The notes under the pieces were generated by a model. That model was not told where the DNA came from. It did no database searches and was given only the letters and a program-made list of their open reading frames with translations. This document shows positions 1-12,832 of a stretch of DNA of 64,000 nucleotides, piece by piece. Origin of the DNA: Hirsutella rhossiliensis (Eukaryota; Ascomycota; Sordariomycetes; Hypocreales; Ophiocordycipitaceae); assembly GCF_020360975.1 (NCBI RefSeq), contig NW_025408671.1:2356001-2420000 (forward strand). The letters are read 5' to 3'. Position numbers and translations under genes: made by a program. Position 1 is the stretch's first letter; the number at the start of each line of letters is the position of its first letter.

Positions 1-3000
1 ATTTTAATATAGCTAGCTAGTTTTCTAATTAATTAGTAGGTTACTCTCCTATAGCTATAGAAGCCTTAATATAAGGTTATATTCTTTAATATCTATAATA
101 TTAAAGTTAACTTATTCGTTATAGCCCTAAATATTAATATTAAGGTAATTAATCTCTATATTAATAATTCCGTTATTATAGTTAAAAGCCTCTCCTTTAA
201 TATTCGTAAGTTTATATAGATCTTTCTTATATCTTTATATAAGTTAGTAACGATTAACGACTTTAAGTAAAACGTAATTACCTATTATACTATAGTTTAA
301 AAGTATACGCGCGTAATATCCTACGATTTAAATATCTAATACTATTTAGTTACTATAGCTTACTATTACTATATATAAGGTCCTTAGATCTTATTATATC
401 GTGCTAGTCTATAGCCCTTTTATAGATAGTATACCTTATTTTTTACTTAGTCCTTATTTATTTTATTTAAGTATTCTTCTTTAATTTATTATTAATATCG
501 TTTCTTTATATTTTTATTATATAGTATTATATTAGGGCTTAAGAGACTAATTTCTTATAGCTAATTAAAGATTTTTTATTTCTCGATACTATATCGTTTA
601 TATTATATTACTTTATAGTTAATTATATACTATACTTTATAATTTTATTTATTTTTATACTAAAGGTTAAGTTTTTATTTAGTATCTTTTTATTTTTTAT
701 ATAGTATTTCCTTATCGATTCTTCCTTAGTCGAATATAGCTTATAGCCTTTATATATATCGCTAATAATCTTTTAATATACCGTTATATTATTTATACTA
801 TACTTATACTTTTTTATATTTATAAACTCTATAGTTTAAGTATATATATTTATTATAATCTTCTTTATTATATTTAACTTATTATATAAGTCTTTAAAAG
901 ATTAAGGGTTTAGATACCTTAAAGTAAGTAGCGTTATACTATTCCTTTATTTTAGTATATTTATAAATTTTATATATCTCTAAAAGATATCTTATTAATA
1001 ATCTATAATTATCGCGGTATTTAAGTAGCGTACTATAATCGGGTTTTAATAATATAACTTAGTTATTTAAGTAGCGTTAATCGATTTTCTAGTAGTTTAG
1101 TTCTATACTTAAGTAGGGTTTTAAAAGTACTTATCCCTTAAACTTAACTAAGAAAGCGTTATATTATACCTTTATCTAAAAGTATATTATATAATCTAGG
1201 TAGATATATAATATCTATAAAATATACTTATAGTACTTATAAGTAAGTAGTATTTATATATCGTCTTTAAATTCTCCTTATAGTTACTATTTTTATTATA
1301 AAGCTATAAAGGTATTAATTATAGTAATAGCTATAGTATAGTCTCCTTTATATAGTATTAGTTAATATTAAATTAGTATAGCTTATTAGTTTTCTATAAG
1401 AATTTAAGGTATTTATTAGGTTTTAATTTTAAGTATTTCTTTAAATTCTTTAAAGTATAAAGCGTGTTCTTTAATCGTAGTATTTTCCTTTAATAGCGAG
1501 GGTAGTAGTATAAGTTCGTTCTTATTTTCTATTTCTCTAAGTATTTCTTATTCTTTAAAGCTTATATTATTAATACTTTATTATTCCTCTTTAGGTTACT
1601 ATTTAAGTTTTATAAGTATAAAGGCTATATTTATATCTTCTTTATTATATTATTTATAGACTACCTATTATTATTATCGATTTTTATTTTATATATCTTC
1701 TTAGAATTATTTACTATTCTTTTTAATTTAGTCTTAAGAAACTCCTTTAAGATAAGAGTATTTTAGTTCTATAAATTTAACTTATTTCTATATTTTAGGA
1801 TCCCTTTATTATATTATTATAAGGGTCTTCTTTAGTAGCTTTAAAAACTATCTAATACCGTTCTTATCGCTTAAGTATACTATATATTCGTTATTATAGT
1901 ATATAGTTTAATTAAGGAGTTTATACTTTAGTTCTTATTTATTAATAGCGTTTAGGTATTTCTTACCTTTTAAAGCTAGTACTTAGTAGGTTTTCTTTTC
2001 CTTATAAGGTTATCTATATTCTTTAAAGTAATATTTAAGTTTCTTATAGCTAAAATACTTTCCTTTACTTTTTTATATTATATTTAGATCTATCCTACCT
2101 AGGTTAGTTATATAGGTATAGGTAATAGGAGTTTCGCGCTTCTTTTTATAGTTAGCGCGTTAGTTAAAGTTATTCTTATAAGAAGGGTTTTAGTTTCCTC
2201 TTCCTTATTTCTTTTCTTAGCGTTATATATACTATCTATCGTCGATTTATACTACTATAGTAATATAGTTTAAGAGGCTATTAGGTCGATCTTCTTTATA
2301 AAGTTCGTCCTTAACTTCTTCCTTAAGTCTATTATAGAATTATAATATAAGGGGTTTATTATCCTATTTAAGTTTTAAGGTAACTTAATAGAATTTAGTA
2401 GTATAGTTTAATACTAAGGTCCTTTATTAAAGTTCTCGAAGTTTCTATTTAGCTTCTTATTCTTTATTAGTTATTTTAAATACCTTAGTAATAGCTTCTT
2501 TAAATCCTTAAAAACTAGTAAAGACTTTATCTATTTCGCTATTTTATTATACTAGTTAGTTATTAAGATAGTCCTTTATAATAGGTCTAAACTAAGCGAG
2601 TATTATTTTAGATAGATAATTTCCTATATAAAGTACCTTTTTAACTAAGTTCGAAAGTTTCGTTAGGTAAAACTAATAGTAGGCCTTAAGATAAGTAAGA
2701 AAGTCTTAAAAAGTACTATAAGTACTATTAAATAGTCCTAGCTACTTTAATTTAACTACTTCTCTAAGGTCCTTAACTTATCTATTACCTCCTTTATTCC
2801 TAAGTAACTATACCTCTTATTAAAAGGTAATAATCTCGCGTATTATATCCTAAGGCGATATAGTAGCTCTAGAGTTAGTTAATCTAGTTTACTATATAGG
2901 TATATTAATAGTTATAATATTACTTAGAGTAATATAGTATTATACTAAATAAGAGCTTTTAACGTATTATAACTAGTATTATTCCTAAGGGATAAACCTA

Positions 3001-3400
3001 TTAAAGGGTTTATATTAGTAGATATAATAAGGCGTAGTCTAAGTAATAATAAGTATATTATATTAGTAATAAGTTAAATATTATAGACCGTAGACTATAA
3101 CTAAGTAATTAAAATTAAAGATAGAATTATAATAAACATCTATATTAAAAGCTAGAGAGCTATTTATTTAAAGGAGTAAAAGTAGGTAGCTATATATACT
3201 TATAAAGACTATCTTTAGATTATAGGCCTAGCTATAATCCCTAACGTTAGATCGTATAGAGCGTAGTAATCTTATTAATCTTAGATTACTTAGATCTCTA
3301 CGATCCCCTTAATCCTATATTTATTAGATAGTTATACTAACTATTTATCTATTAGACTATATTACGTGCTTAACGCGGTCGACTATTAGCGGCTTAGTAG
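1..3400 (-). mobile_element. RIP-degraded Ty3/gypsy retrotransposon relic (gag recognisable)
   Basis: This tract is AT-rich, full of TpA and nearly free of TpG and CpA. On the minus strand, between about 2750 and 2100, the translation still resembles a gypsy gag: a stretch of the type FRxITLxLxWDxNPLYYxFYxxL, then a region like KEEVKDELYKEDRP and IDDRQYIRRQEKK, all broken by stops of the kind made by TGG to TAG and CAA to TAA changes. Near 2010-2060 a zinc-knuckle-like segment survives with its Cys codons turned to Tyr and its His to Tyr, as RIP predicts. Positions 1-2000 would hold pol on the same strand, but I could not pick out protease or reverse transcriptase motifs with confidence. No LTRs were recognised and the left end runs off the window. 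The gag call is fairly safe; the extent is an estimate. Confidence 0.6.
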
Positions 3401-3409
3401 CTATAGTCG

Positions 3410-4866
3410 TAATATAGGTATAGCTAAGGGGACCGCTAATAAGGTAATAAAAGCAGTGTCCTTAGTACTAAGAGAGTTAGTAGTAAAAGTAAAAGAGCTA
3501 AAAAAAAAGAACTTACTTAAGGATAAGGCCCTAGCGCTTAAAGGCATAGAAATTATAGTAAGCGGTAGTAGTAGTAGTAAAGCGCTTCTTAGTAGCCCCC
3601 TATACTTACCTATATACGCTAGCCTTTTAAGCTAATACTATAGTAAGTAAGATAAGAGGCGCCGCTTTATAAGCGCGGCTAGTATATATATACTAGTAAT
3701 AACTACCGTTATAGTAGCGCCTAACTTAGTTAGCGTAAGGGAGCTCCTATAATATATACTATATATAAGGGGCTATATAGGTAGCTCTAGCTTATACTTA
3801 GCGCTTATACTTTAAGAAGTTAGTAGAAAATAGCTACTATACTTACTAAGTAGCGGACTTATAGGGGTAGTAGAGGCGGAGGTAAAGGTAGAGGGGCTAG
3901 GTATTTTAAGCGGCGGCGGGGATAGCGTTATTACTTAAAAGGGCGATATAAGGGCGGCTAGCATAGTAAAGGTAAAGGCGGCGATAGTAAGCGCGGTTAT
4001 AGGGGCATAGCTTAGAGTAGCGGTAGTAGTAAAGCTATTATCGGCTATACTTAGTATAGTATTAATAAATAACTCTATATACTTTATAAAAGAGAAGGTA
4101 AGGGAGGGGAAAGTAGATATATTTATCGCGGAAGTTAGTATTATAGATTATAACCTCCTACTCTATAGGGTTAAGAACTTACTAGTTAAAGTTATTATTA
4201 TTATTAAGGCTATTATTATTATTATAGCTATTACTATAAGTATATATTAATAAAGCGGCTTATATAGCTAGGAATAAACTAATACTTTAAGTAAAGTAAA
4301 ACTTACTTATTACTACTACTACTATAGTTAAAAAAGGAAGAAAAGGAAGGGAAGAAAGAAAAAAGGGATACTACTTTATATACCCCTTAATAAAGGAAGC
4401 TATCTAAAGCTAAGGGGATAAGTAACCTAAGGCTTATATAAGTTTAAGCTAGCTACTAGCTACCTAAGGGCGTATAAAATAAGTTATACCCTTATTTAAA
4501 TAGCTAGCCGGCTAATAAGTATAAAGCTAGGTTCTAGCTACTTAAGCTAATAAGCGCGGGGATAATAGGGCTAGTAGGGCTAGTATAATTAATAGGAAAG
4601 GGTAAGGTAGAGCTAGCGGTATAGGCCTAATAGTATAGAAGCTATTAATAAAGTAGCGCTGCGCTATACTTAAGCGAGGGTATTATATAAAAGTCTTTAA
4701 TTATTATAGGTTATAGGCTTAGACTATAGCTTAAGCTATATAGTTATATATAAAGGGTTAGATCCTATATATATATATATAAGCTAGCTATATATAAAAA
4801 AGCTTTATATAGCTTATTAATATTATCTTATAAATAGTACTTATATATATACCTTTACTTACTTTA
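3410..4866 (+). repeat. Dispersed repeat R1, copy a (unclassified, RIP-degraded)
   Basis: About 1.45 kb recurs as two separated blocks at 5600-5945 and 9222-11036. The plus-strand translation gives long semi-open stretches, including a Leu/Lys-rich probable coiled coil near 3440-3560 and a hydrophobic Ile/Val-rich tail near 4060-4250 that is also visible in the other copy. I see no transposase, polymerase or LTR signature. The repeat is probably a transposon of unknown class whose coding capacity RIP has destroyed. Right of it, 4867-5599 is AT-rich with no feature I can identify; a short ATT trinucleotide run lies near 5435. Confidence 0.5.
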
Positions 4867-5599
4867 TAATAGTTAGTATAGTTAAAAAAGAAGCTTAACT
4901 AGCTATATATAAAGTTTATAATATAAAGGGTTATTAGCCTATAAGTTATAAAGCTTAATAGTCTCTTAATAAAGGTTTATAATAAGATTAATATAGACTT
5001 TTTTTATAAAGCCTTATTTAACTTATTACTTAGATAAGAAGTAGTAGATACTTAACTACTTATAATTAAAGTAAAGGGAAAGGATAAGTTTAAGGTTAAA
5101 GAGATATAGGCCGCGCGCTAGAAAAAGGTTAGTAAGGGGAAACGCTAGGAGGTCCTTATTAAGTAGTATAAGTATCTTAACCTTATATAGGAACCTATAT
5201 ATAAGTTTATAAGAGCTATAGCCCTTAATAAGTTTAAGGCCTTATTTAAGATAGTAAATAAGAATAATAAACTAGTAGACTACTAATAATAGCTTAAGCT
5301 AGGACTATAAAGTAAGTAAAGTAAAGTAGGTATTTATAATAATATAAGCGTAATAATATAAGTAAAGATAAAAATAGTGTTTATTTTAAGGTAGAGCCTT
5401 TAAACTACTTAGACTTACTTTTATCCTTATTATTATTATTATCTTTATCCTTATAATCCTTCTTTACTTTATTAGTAGTAGCGGCGCTCTTTAAAGCGCT
5501 TAAGCGGCCCTTTAAGCCTACGAGCTAGTTAGTAGTAGTAGCGGCTCTAAGGGCTTTAAGGGTAAGGGGGGCCTAGCTAGTAGTAGTAATAAGGGCGGC

Positions 5600-5945
5600 G
5601 GTAAGTATAGCTAAGGGGACCGCTAATAAGGTAATAAAAGTAATATCCTTAGTACTAAGGGAGTTAATAGTAAAAGTAAAAGAGCTAAAAGAAAGGAACT
5701 TACTTAGGGATAAGGCCTTAGCGCTTAAGGGTATAGAGATTATAGTAAGTAGTAGTAGCGGCGGTAAGGCACTTCTTAGTAGCCCCCTATACCTACCTAT
5801 ACGCGCTAGCCTTTTAAGCTAACGTTATAGCGAGTAAGATAAAAGGCGCCGCCTTATAAGCGCGGCTAGTATATATATACTAGTAATAACTACCGCTATA
5901 ATAGTACCTAACTTAGTCGGTATAAAGGAGCTCCTATAATATATA
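5600..5945 (+). repeat. Dispersed repeat R1, copy b, left block
   Basis: This block matches 3415-3760 of copy a almost base for base, starting near the motif TATAGCTAAGGGGACCGCTA. The match stops near 5945 and resumes at 9222, so about 3.3 kb, including the Mutator-like element, lies within this copy. The sequence at the break (TATATATAAGG on the left, CTATATATAAGG on the right) could be a short target duplication. Confidence 0.6.
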
Positions 5946-5974
5946 TATAAGGAATAGTATTTTCCTATTATAAA

Positions 5975-8664
5975 TAGGCCCTAACTAACTAGTATATAGC
6001 TCTAGCTATTTAGTATATAGAAAAAGTAGGTAGTATAGTTAGTTAAGGTATAGCGCTAATACTATAAATTTAAGTATATATATTCCTTATACCTACCTTA
6101 CGTACTACTTAGATAGAATTTATATATTACTAATAATATTAATTAAAGCTATTTATATTGCCCTTTTTATAATAAGCTACTATTATAATAAAGTCTCTCT
6201 TAAGCTAGACCTTTCCCTCCTTTTAAGAGGCCTAAGCCGCCTATAATATAATAGTACGAGCGTATAGCTTTGCTCTTACTATAGCTATAAAGAGGCCTAA
6301 TATAGCTACGCTTATCTATATTAACCTTTATTACTTAAAGGGCCGGAAATATATAGACTATAGTAATAAGGCTATTATTAAACGCCGCTAAATAAGTATA
6401 TAGATAACTTAATATCCTTTTTATTTAGTTATTAAGTTAAACTAACTCTAAGGTACTTAGTCGGTTATATACCCTTTTAATAGCGCTTATAATTACCCCT
6501 TTATTAAGCTAATAGTATAAGCTAAGTATTAAGGGGAGGTTATATTAAAATACGCCTTTAAGATCGTTCGGCTATATAATAATAGCCTACGGCCCGTTTA
6601 TATTATAATATAACTTTGATTACGCTTAAATAAAGACCCTAACCTTATAGGCGTTAGTATTAAGTAAATATATAACGCCCTTACCCGATATCGTTAATAC
6701 GAGCTTACTAGGCGTATGCCGCTTTAATTCTTTTATAATAAGCTAAATAAATCTAACTTCTTTATATATAACGCTTACGATCTAGCTAGCTAACTCTCTA
6801 CGCTCTTTTTAGCCTTAAAAAGCGGCCTCGAGCTACTTCGTTAGTTCCTAGCTATCTAGTAACTAGACTATATATATAAGACTAACCGATTTTATATACC
6901 CCTTTTAAATATATATAGTATTACGTATATAAAGAAAACCTTTTTAATAGCCTTAGTCTTCCTCTTTAGTAAGGGTAAAGCTTAATACTATTAAGCGATC
7001 TTAGCCTTACTTATAGCAGCTATATTAATAGGAATTCTACCTTTATAAGTTATTATTATAGACCGCGAATTAGCTCTTATTAATACCCTTATAAGCTTTA
7101 AAGAGCCAGAGAATATAGTCCTATTACTCTACCGCTAGTACGTAAATAAGAACGTCCTTACTTAGATAAAGGCATACTTCCCTAAGGCTATAAGGGACGC
7201 TTAAGGCCGGACCTAATAAGTACTAAGCTTTAAGCTTTTCCTTTAAGAGTAGGGTGCCCTTATTAGCTTAAAGGATATAAATAGCTTCGAATAATACCTT
7301 TATCTCTTTAAGTAGCCTAGGCGGCACCCGCTAATAGCTATACGCTATACGCTTTAAATATAGCTCGACTATTAAAAGGAATAGCTTATTACTTACTTCG
7401 TCGATTAATATCGTTACTTTAGGTATATAATAACCTTTACTATTAAAGGACTATATTCCTTAATAAAGAGGTTCCTTTAGTCCTTAACTAGTAACCTCTT
7501 ATATATCTTCTAGAAGTTTAACGCCTTCTAGGCTTATTAGGCCTTTAAAATTAAGGCTATTTATCTTTACGATATATATAAGATATTCTCTTTTACCCTT
7601 AAAAGCCTCTACCTCCTTATTTATAAAAAGGTCTCTTTAAAGGCCCTTAAGCTTATAGTTAAGTAGTATAGTATAATTCGAATAAACCTATAGATAAAGA
7701 AGCTAGTAAAGCCCTTAGGCTACTACCCCTATAGCTTTACTATAAGTATAGGCTTACTATACTAGTATATTATCTTTTAATAGCTTAAAGAGATAAAGCT
7801 AGCGTTATAACTTAATAACTTTAACCCCTTTTAGTATATATAGGCGATATAAGCTATTTTAACTAGCCTTACGGCGCCCTATAAGCCGCTCGTTATACGA
7901 GGTAAAGGTAGGCCTAAGGGCGCCCTTAATCTCGAGAAAATATATAGGATAAGGTAAGACCTATTAGTATACGAGATTATAAAAAGCATCTAACGTAGTA
8001 AGGCTATAAGGCCGCTGCCGCCGCTGCCTTTAATAGCGCCGCCGGTACTAATAACTACTAAAGAGTTAGCCGCTATAGTAATAAAGTAAGGGATACAATA
8101 CCTTTAAGAATACGGCGATATATACGAGCCGGGTATATGCTTATAGCGGGCCTATTAATAGGCTACTTACTATACGCTAGTCTCTAATAATAAGCTTACT
8201 AGCGATCCTTAAGTCGGCTCGTTATAATACTAGCTAGTAGACTATATATAGGAAGAAATATAGGTCGCGATACCCTTATAGGCGCCCTTATATACGCTCT
8301 TACGGGAGTTTATATAAGACGATATCTATATTATAATACCTTTATACGAGCTAGCTATATAGTAAGATAAGGTTAAAGAAGCCGTTTAAGATAAAGGAGA
8401 GGTATAGCGAGATTTATATAGGGAGGGCCTATATTAAAGACGTAACTATTATAATACCGCTAGGCGTATAATTAACTATTTCCTATATATTATAATAACC
8501 TTACTTTCCTTAGTATAGGCGGCTCTTATTATAATATATAAGGTAGGCGCGGGGAATATATATACTTAAATTTACGGTATCGGCGCTATACCTTAACTAG
8601 CTATACTACCTACTTTTTCTATATACCGAATAGCTAGAGCTATATACCGGTTAGTTAGGGCCTA
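5975..8664 (+). mobile_element. Mutator-like DNA transposon (MULE, Hop-type), RIP-degraded
   Basis: Imperfect terminal inverted repeats of at least 120 bp bound the element: the left end begins near ATAGGCCCTAACTAACTAGT and the right end finishes with its complement near 8664, with outward-facing GTATATAGCTCTAGCTATT blocks. Between them, on the plus strand, the translation near 6930-7200 matches the MULE transposase core: a segment like FLIALVF, then VIIIDRELALINTL (the D-E/L catalytic region, original DREL), then a segment derived from LLCRWHVNKNVL in which Cys and Trp have become Tyr and stop. These changes fit RIP. The MULE call rests on these motifs and the long TIRs. The target duplication was not resolved. 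The element is non-functional. Confidence 0.75.
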
Positions 8665-9221
8665 TAAATAAAGTAGCTATAATATACTCTCCTAATTATA
8701 TAAGCTAATAAGTAGTATATTAATTATAGATAAAATCTTATTATATAGAGTAAGAATAGTTTATTATTTTATATATTATTATATATTAAACGGGTTACTA
8801 GTTATTATATAATTAGGAATCGAAGGAATAAAGCTAGCTTAGAATACTAGCTAAGACCTCTTAAGACCTCTTAAGAATACCGGCACGATTAACCTCCTTA
8901 AAATATAAATATTAATAGAACTAAGATACGTCTAAATATACTTAAGGTATTACGGAATTTCTTAGTCTTAGGGCTATACGGCAGCTTAAATCTAGTCCTA
9001 AAAGGTTCTTTTATTTAGCTATAATTATCTATATAAGATAGTATATCCGCTAGTAGATAGAGATAGAATTATTAACTTTAATACCTCTTTTATATACTAA
9101 TATACTACTAATAAATTCTATGAAAAATCCTACCTTATACTCCTTCTTCCCCTCTATTATATAGTCTTATATAATTCCTTAATTTCTTAAAATTCCGCTT
9201 TTACTTATATACCTTAAGAGT
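8665..9221. other. AT-rich unassigned segment between the MULE and repeat R1
   Basis: This 557-bp stretch carries RIP-type composition. A 13-bp inverted pair (TCCTAATTATATA near 8692 and its complement near 8805) hints at the ends of a small element, but no coding motif or second copy was found. It may belong to a larger element that also contains the MULE. Confidence 0.3.
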
Positions 9222-11036
9222 ATACTATATATAAGGGGCTATATAGGCGGCTCTAGCTTATACTTAGCGCTTATACTTTAAGAAGTTAGTAAAAAATAGC
9301 TATTATGCTTACTAGGTAGCGGACTTATAAGGGTAGTAGAGGCAGAAGTAAGGGTAGAGGGGCCGGGCGTTATAGGCAGCGGTAAGTATAAGAAGGTATA
9401 AGCAATAAGCGTAGAATTAGGTAATCGATAACGTAAGCGGAAAGATCGGTCGAAGGAGTATAGGGTAGGATTTCGTCTGGAATTTATAACGAGCATATAA
9501 GGGGCTAAATAATATATTAAAAGAATAGCGTTATAAAAGATACTTACGAACTTACTTATTCTATCTACTACTCCTAGGGAAATCCTTCGTCTTTTATAGA
9601 CTATTGCTCGCCTACTAGTAGACTAATTAGTTAGCTTTCTAGCATATTCTATAGTGCTTAAAAAGCTCTATCTATAGTATATCTTCCTAACTTAGTAGGT
9701 GGTCTAATTATGGCGTGATGGTTAACGTAAGACTATGGGTTCTGGTATAAGTAGTGGATTTAACTAGAATGTTCTATGCCCTACCTATTCTCGTATCGCG
9801 GATATCTTCGGAACCGCCAGGCTAAAATAGGCAATAGGGTATCCGTTCTGCTCGTAATTAACTTATGCATTTTATGTATATTTTTATTTGTAAGGATAGG
9901 CTTATCCTGACCCGCTTTTCCTAGAGGAAGGTATAGATATTTAGTAGAGGTCTTTATCTTTTAAGGGTTATTCCCTTAGACTATATTATAGAGCCTCTTT
10001 TTACTAGCTTATTCTATAAAGCCTCCCTATGCCTATTATTTCTTTATAATAGTAAAATAGGAATATAAGAGTATATTCTTATAGTAAGGATAGTATTATT
10101 ACTTAGAAGGGTAATATAAAGGTAGCTAGCGTAGTAAAGGTAAAAGTAGCGGCGGTATATATAGTCGCGGGGGCGTAGGTAGGAGTAGCGGTAGTAGTAG
10201 AGCTATCGTTAGCCGTGCTTAGTATAGCGTTAATAAATAACTCTATATACTTTAAGAAAGAGGAGGTAAGGGAGGGGAAGGTAGATATATCTATTATAGA
10301 AGTTAGTATTATAAATTATAGTCTCTTACTTTATAAAGTAAGGAACTTACTAATTAAAGTTATTATTATTATTAGGGCTATTATTACTACTATAGCTATT
10401 ACTATAAGTATATATTAATAAAGCAGCCTATATAGCTAGGAACGAACTAATACCTTAGGTAAAGTAGAACTTACTTATTACTACTATTATTATAGTTAAA
10501 GAAGGAAGAAAAGAAAGGGAAGGAGGAAAGGGAGGATACCGCTTTATATACCCCTTAGTAAAGGAGGCTGCTTAAAGCCGAGGGGACTAGTAACCTAAGG
10601 CTTATATAGGTCCGGGCCGGCCGCTAGCTACTTAAGGGCGTATATAATAAGTTACGCCCTTATTTAAACGGCTAGCTAGCTAATAAGTATAAAGCTAGGT
10701 TCCGTTTACTTAAGCTAATAAGTATAGGGATAATAGGGCTAGTAGGGCTAATATAATTAATAAGAAAGGGTAGTATAGAGCTAGCGGTATAGGCCTAATA
10801 ATATAAAAGCTATTAATAAGGTAGCGCCGCGCTACGCTTAAAAGGAGGTATTATATAAAAGTCTTTAATTATTATAGGTTATAGGCTTAGGCTATAGTAT
10901 AAGCTATATAGTTATATATAAAGGGCTAGATCCTATATATATATATATAAGCTAGCTATATATAAAAGAGCTCTATATAGCTTATTAATATTATCTTATA
11001 AATAGTACTTATATATATGCCTCTACTTACTTTATA
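9222..11036 (+). repeat. Dispersed repeat R1, copy b, right block
   Basis: It continues the homology to copy a (from about 3765 to 4866) and is itself interrupted by the solo LTR at 9387-10083. Sequences on both sides of that LTR join to the uninterrupted order in copy a. It ends at 11036, where copia sequence begins. A 67-codon open frame at 10215-10418 lies inside and is also present, slightly altered, in copy a; it is repeat sequence, not a host gene. Confidence 0.6.
9387..10083 (+). repeat. Solo LTR, copy 1, with 5-bp target duplication
   Basis: The 697-bp block starts TATAAGAAGG and ends TATTCTTATA, which reads as a RIP-altered TGTAAGAA...TTCTTACA. It is flanked by GTAAG on both sides (9382-9386 and 10084-10088). 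The same block recurs at 14484-15177 and, inverted, at 20698-21393. There is no internal coding region, so these are solo LTRs left by LTR-LTR recombination. The parent element is not in the window. Confidence 0.85.
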
Positions 11037-12346
11037 ATACTCTTACTCTTATAATGTTAGCTAATTTAAAAGATCTAAATTCCCCCTTCTTAATAGTCTT
11101 AAAAAGAGGTCTTAAATAAAAAAAATAGAAAAAGAAACTAATGTTAAAGTAGTTAAAGATAATACTAACTTTAAAGAAAAAGAGGAAGAAGCTATTAAAT
11201 TAAATAATCTAAATGAAGAAAGAGATTATAAGAAAGCGGTAGAGCTAAAATATACCTACCTACCTACGCCTTATCTTATAAAATAAAAAGAAGATCTAAA
11301 AGTAGCTTTTTCTATTAGTCTTTTTATCTTAACCCCTTAAGAGGGTAGGAAAAGCACCTCTTTTAAAAGATTACCTAGCTGCCTTTTTATCTTTACTTTA
11401 AAAAGTAAAGGAAGGTATAGAGCCTAATATAGTTACTAAAGAAAACTAACCTCTCTCTTATTTTAATTATTATTCTAACTTCTATTTAATACTTATAAAA
11501 GACGGTTCCTATAAAGTATTTATAGTAGGCTAGCTCTTTAAGCTATAGCTATTTCTAAGGAAGGTATATAAAATAAACCTCCTAGACCTACTAGTATACT
11601 AAAAGTAGCTAGAAAAACACCCCTTTAAAGACTAGTTTTTCTAGGCCTAGAAAGACTACTTAGCTTTATATAAAGAGATAAGGTCTTTTAAAAAGGTTCT
11701 TAAGGAAAAGGTAAGAGGAAAATAGGTCCTTAGCTATAAGTAAGTCTTTATTTATAAGACTAATAAATATAGCTTCCTTTAAAAGTATAAGGCCTAGCTA
11801 GTTATTTATAGGAACTAATAGGAAAAGGGGGATCTACTTACTAAGGTAACTACCTTAATAAGGATATCTTTTTAGACCCTTATAGCTATAGTAGTAGAAT
11901 TTAACCTTAAACTTAATTAAATAAATACCGTTAATACCTTTATTAACTACCCTTTTAAGAAAAAAGAAGTTATCTATATATACTTTTTACTTAGTTTTTA
12001 ATAACTAAGAAAGGTTTTATAGCTTAAGAAAGCTTTATATAGACTATAAAGATTACCCTTTCTTTAGTAATAGTATTTAATAGGTTCCTTTAATGCCCTA
12101 AGCTTTAAGAAAGTCTTTTAAGAACTATATATAATATAAAAAGGTAAAATTATAGTCTTCTTTTATATTAATAATATTATCTAAGCTTACTTAAAAGAGA
12201 AAGAAGTAACTACTAAGGAGGCTATATAAGGCCTATAATAAAAGTATAAGATAACTAAGCTAAGGGAGCTAAAGTAGTTCTTAGGGATATAAATCCTTTA
12301 AAATAGGTCTTAATAAACTATCTAGCTTACTTAAGACGCTTATATT
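11037..12346 (+). mobile_element. Ty1/copia element A, 5' remnant with reverse transcriptase
   Basis: This is plus-strand copia pol. Near 12155-12200 the translation reads FFYINNII followed by AYLKEKE: the YVDD box of the reverse transcriptase with both Asp codons turned to Asn by G-to-A change. Near 12285-12340 is LKxFLGI...TIWLTQDAYI of the copia RT, also with RIP stops. The element lacks its 5' LTR and gag compared with element B and begins abruptly at 11037. Element B is inserted at 12347, duplicating ATATT (12342-12346 and 27146-27150). The coding sequence resumes at 27151. Confidence 0.8.
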
Positions 12347-12832
12347 TCTTATAAAGAAAGATATAAGAAGTATATATAAAATATATAAAGGTAAAAGTAA
12401 AAGTAAGGGGATAGATAGGTAAGGTAGAGATATTTAAATCTTATAGGGGTAGTAATTATAGTAAGGGAGTAATTATTATATTGCCTTAATTCTCTTTCTT
12501 TCCTTTACTTAATATACCTCTTTATACTTATTTAATATCTTAATTAATAAAGAAAATCCTACTTAAAGAAGCTACTAATATCCTTTTAACTACTAAGCTT
12601 TTTATTAGTTTTTCTCTTCCTTTTTAGCCGTTACTAGTATATCTATCTTCTCTCTTACTACCTTTATAGGAAGCTATCGCTACTTATACTTCCCCTTATA
12701 CCCCTACCTTCCTTTTTATACTTCTTTTTAGCTCTTTCTTCCTTTTTTTATACTAAGTGTTTTTAGCTTCCTTAGTCCCTCTTACTAAGGGATATCTCTA
12801 AGAACTATAAAATTAAGCTACGCTTTATAATA
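12347..12832 (-). repeat. 3' LTR of copia element B
   Basis: The 486-bp repeat is near-identical to 26661-27145 and to 28303-28788 (opposite orientation). On the element strand it starts TATTATAAAGC (originally TGTTATAAAGC) and ends CTTTATAAGA. It is preceded on that strand by the polypurine tract. Confidence 0.85.

Noticed and set aside
9278..10418. Small open frames at 9278-9496 (-) and 10215-10418 (+).
   Set aside because: Both lie inside RIP-degraded repeat R1 or overlap a solo LTR; the second has a matching, altered copy at 4050-4250. They are repeat sequence.
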